The position numbers and the translations under genes were made by a program. Below the pieces are notes generated by a model that searched no databases, was not told the origin of the DNA, and was given only the letters and a program-made list of their open reading frames with translations. A stretch of 24,507 nucleotides of DNA from JBBTCJ01 sp038043285. GTDB lineage: Bacteria > Planctomycetota > Phycisphaerae > UBA1845. The stretch is taken from the NCBI GenBank assembly GCA_038043285.1, contig JBBTCJ010000076.1, forward strand, positions 1-24,507, given 5' to 3'. Below are positions 23,075 to 24,507 of the stretch, piece after piece (position 1 is the stretch's first letter; the number at the start of each line of letters is the position of its first letter).

Positions 23075-23285
23075 CGCTACGTCTACGACGCGTGGAACCG
23101 GCTGATCAAGGTGCAGTCCTCCAAGAACAGCGGAGCCGTCCCTCCCTGTCGCTCGCCTCTTGATCGCTCCCTCCGGGCGGACTCGCGGATCTGACGCAAG
23201 CTTCCTGCTTGCTCGACCGATGGCGATCCGCTCGTGTTCCTCCCGATGCGGCCGGGACTCACCCTTTCAGACCGCGGAATTCGAC
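23075..23285 (+). pseudogene. RHS fragment interrupted by about 120 bp
   Basis: Bases 23075-23140 encode RYVYDAWNRLIKVQSSKNSG and match 20969-21034 of the RHS gene at about 85 percent of positions by eye. The match resumes at 23261-23285 (FQTAEFD) corresponding to 21032-21058. Between them lie about 120 bases (23141-23260) absent from the first copy. The interruption contains stop codons and changes frame, and there is no RHS sequence after 23285, so this is a relic. Confidence 0.75.
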
Positions 23286-23344
23286 AGTTGGTGCCGCTGG
23301 CAAGTGGCGGTGCGGCTACTCCTCTGACAGCACCAATACGCGAC

Positions 23345-23390
23345 AAAAAGCGGGCCTCTGCGACACGGATCGGTGTCGTGAATGCCCGCT
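23345..23390 (-). terminator. strong intrinsic terminator
   Basis: Minus strand: AGCGGGC, then an inner stem CGACAC...GTGTCG, then GCCCGCT followed by TTTTT. The two stacked stems and T tract begin ten bases after the stop of the gene at 23400, which it should terminate. Confidence 0.8.
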
Positions 23391-23399
23391 GTGTGCGGC

Positions 23400-24029
23400 C
23401 TAGGCCGCCTCGGCTTCCTCTGAGACTTCCGTGCCTTCGCCTTCTTCGCCGTCTCCATCTATGGCTTGCCTGGCGACATCGTTGACAGCTTGGTGTTTCT
23501 CCGCCAAACTGTTCGCTTGCAGTCTCGCCCAACTTTTCGGCTCCGGGATTTCCCGGACCGCTTCCGCCTCGATCGCGGCGAGGTCCAGGCCGAGCAACCG
23601 GCCCATGCGCCGTGCGTCCACGGCCTGGGCGGTTACGACGTGACTGCCCTGCGGCGCCAGGCGGCGATACCAGACGGGCGCGAGCGCCAGCAGGACTGCC
23701 GCGATCTGTGATTCCGGCCCCGCGTCACACTGCCGGTCGTACGTTGTCCACGCCTCGCCGTCGTCCACCACATCGGCGCGCTGCATCGTGCCGAAGGCGA
23801 TGAGCAGGGCGACGGGATCAAATGGAGAATCATCGCTCTCACGAGCCGTTCCCTGTTGGATCAACGACGCGACGATTCCCTCGTCGACATCGACTTGCCC
23901 ACCGACACCCTGACCGGCACGGTGGCGGTCAAGGTGGTCAGCGAAAGCGGCTCGAGGCACTTCAAAGCCCACGTAAACGGAGTGCGGAGGCTGAACTGGG
24001 TTCCCCCCGTTGGCGGGCCGGCGCGGCAT
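23400..24029 (-). CDS. hypothetical acidic protein (209 aa)
   Basis: No family recognised. From the ATG at 24029 the protein begins MPRRPANGG, has a central region with FDPVALLIAFGTMQRADV, WTTYDRQCD and ALAPVWYRRL, and ends in a strongly acidic tail (GDGEEGEGTEVSEEAEAA). There is no signal peptide or membrane segment. The frame is open back to 24272, but those 81 residues are Arg- and Cys-rich without domain character and would cover the divergent promoter region, so the internal start is preferred although no clear Shine-Dalgarno precedes it. It is followed by a strong terminator and is divergent from a TetR-type gene, a layout in which the regulator often controls its neighbour. Confidence 0.55.
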   Translation of the reverse strand: MPRRPANGGNPVQPPHSVYVGFEVPRAAFADHLDRHRAGQGVGGQVDVDEGIVASLIQQGTARESDDSPFDPVALLIAFGTMQRADVVDDGEAWTTYDRQCDAGPESQIAAVLLALAPVWYRRLAPQGSHVVTAQAVDARRMGRLLGLDLAAIEAEAVREIPEPKSWARLQANSLAEKHQAVNDVARQAIDGDGEEGEGTEVSEEAEAA

Positions 24030-24158
24030 GGCGATATCCGCGGCGCGACGTAAAGTACTGTTGAAGTTTCGGCGGCGTGGACGGCTACGGCGAGCGTCTT
24101 TTCGCCCACCCGCAGCCACGTCCGTTGGTGGCAACTTCGCGGGGTGCCTATTTTGCAC

Positions 24159-24186
24159 TGTACACGGAGCCCAGGCGCAGTATATT
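24159..24186 (+). promoter_or_regulatory. candidate promoter of the TetR-type gene
   Basis: TGTACA, 16 bases, TATATT (24181-24186). The -10 matches consensus at five of six positions. TTGCAC at 24153 is an alternative -35 but too far away. Start codon 36 bases downstream. Confidence 0.45.
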
Positions 24187-24203
24187 GTAGGTGTGCACCC
24201 ACA
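24186..24203. promoter_or_regulatory. candidate TetR-type operator palindrome
   Basis: TGTAGGTG-TG-CACCCACA, an 18-bp inverted repeat with one mismatch between the arms. It lies directly after the -10 box and 19 bases before the regulator start, where autoregulating TetR proteins commonly bind. Confidence 0.5.
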
Positions 24204-24222
24204 TAACCGATGGACGTAAGCC

Positions 24223-24507
24223 ATGCCCCGACCCAGCCAGGCCAACGAGCGACGCAAGCGGCTGCTGCCCATCGTGGCGAAGGCCTTCGCCGAACTCGGC
24301 TATCGCCGGACGACGACGGCCAAACTGGCGAAGCGCTGCAAGGTGCGCGAGAACATCTTGTATCGCCTGTGGCGGGACAAGAAGGCGATGTTCGTGGCCT
24401 CGATCGAATACGTTTACGCACTCAGCGCTGAGACGTGGGGACGATTGCTCGCGGAGGCCGATGACGCCAAGCCTCCGGCGGAGCGGCTGCTTAAGTACGA
24501 GGCCGAG
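24223..24507 (+). CDS. TetR-family transcriptional regulator (3' end outside window)
   Basis: The first 95 residues are present, with no stop before the window edge. They form the DNA-binding part: a first helix (RKRLLPIVAKAFAELGYRRT), then TTAKLAKRCKVRENILYRLW as the helix-turn-helix, and KKAMFVASIEYVY as the link helix, the usual TetR_N layout. The ligand-binding half is beyond the window, so the inducer cannot be guessed. It faces away from the acidic hypothetical gene, with a near-perfect palindrome in the shared region, which points to autoregulation and possibly control of that neighbour. Confidence 0.88.
   Translation, partial: MPRPSQANERRKRLLPIVAKAFAELGYRRTTTAKLAKRCKVRENILYRLWRDKKAMFVASIEYVYALSAETWGRLLAEADDAKPPAERLLKYEAE

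Noticed and set aside
24030..24272. N-terminal extension of the acidic hypothetical protein
   Set aside because: It would run through the divergent promoter and operator and overlap the TetR start; its sequence is Arg/Cys-rich with no domain character.

Overview
The window reads as a high-GC chromosome segment from a member of Planctomycetota. The indications are a C-x2-C-x-YDLRG...CPEC zinc ribbon, a DUF1573 protein fused to TlpA-like thioredoxin domains, an RHS protein with dockerin-type calcium loops in its core, and a purL with PurS-like domains at its N terminus. No search was run, so this placement is inference. No rRNA, tRNA, CRISPR array or complete insertion sequence was recognised.

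Layout. (1) 1-2402: two minus-strand genes for unrecognised exported proteins, one very cysteine-rich, bracketed by a 55-bp perfect direct repeat. They are probably driven by a promoter with ten G in its spacer. (2) 2403-3608: a FIST-domain sensory protein. (3) 3890-7740: a purine operon, PurS-PurS-PurL fusion followed by purQ. (4) 7743-13417: a tightly packed minus-strand operon of PLP sugar aminotransferase, double glycosyltransferase, cupin, SAM methyltransferase and rsmG. It looks like surface-glycan synthesis with an rRNA methyltransferase as last gene. Two members carry an in-frame palindromic GC-rich repeat. (5) 13955-14455: pgpA. (6) 14830-18114: an exported 1094-aa protein with a DUF1573 region and four tandem CxxC thioredoxin domains. 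(7) 18487-20492: kbl and a convergent hupE. (8) 20888-23292: a 5'-truncated RHS gene with a cysteine-rich HExxH tip, a membrane zinc-ribbon protein directly downstream, and a second, interrupted RHS fragment. (9) 23400-24507: an unrecognised acidic protein with a strong terminator, divergent from a TetR-family regulator that runs off the window.

Most of the window is housekeeping (purines, rRNA methylation, phospholipid head group, glycine/threonine metabolism). The most unusual parts are the displaced RHS tip with its possible immunity partner, the DUF1573/four-thioredoxin protein, the in-frame palindromic repeats in rsmG and the glycosyltransferase, and the repeat-flanked exported-protein pair with a homopolymeric G promoter.
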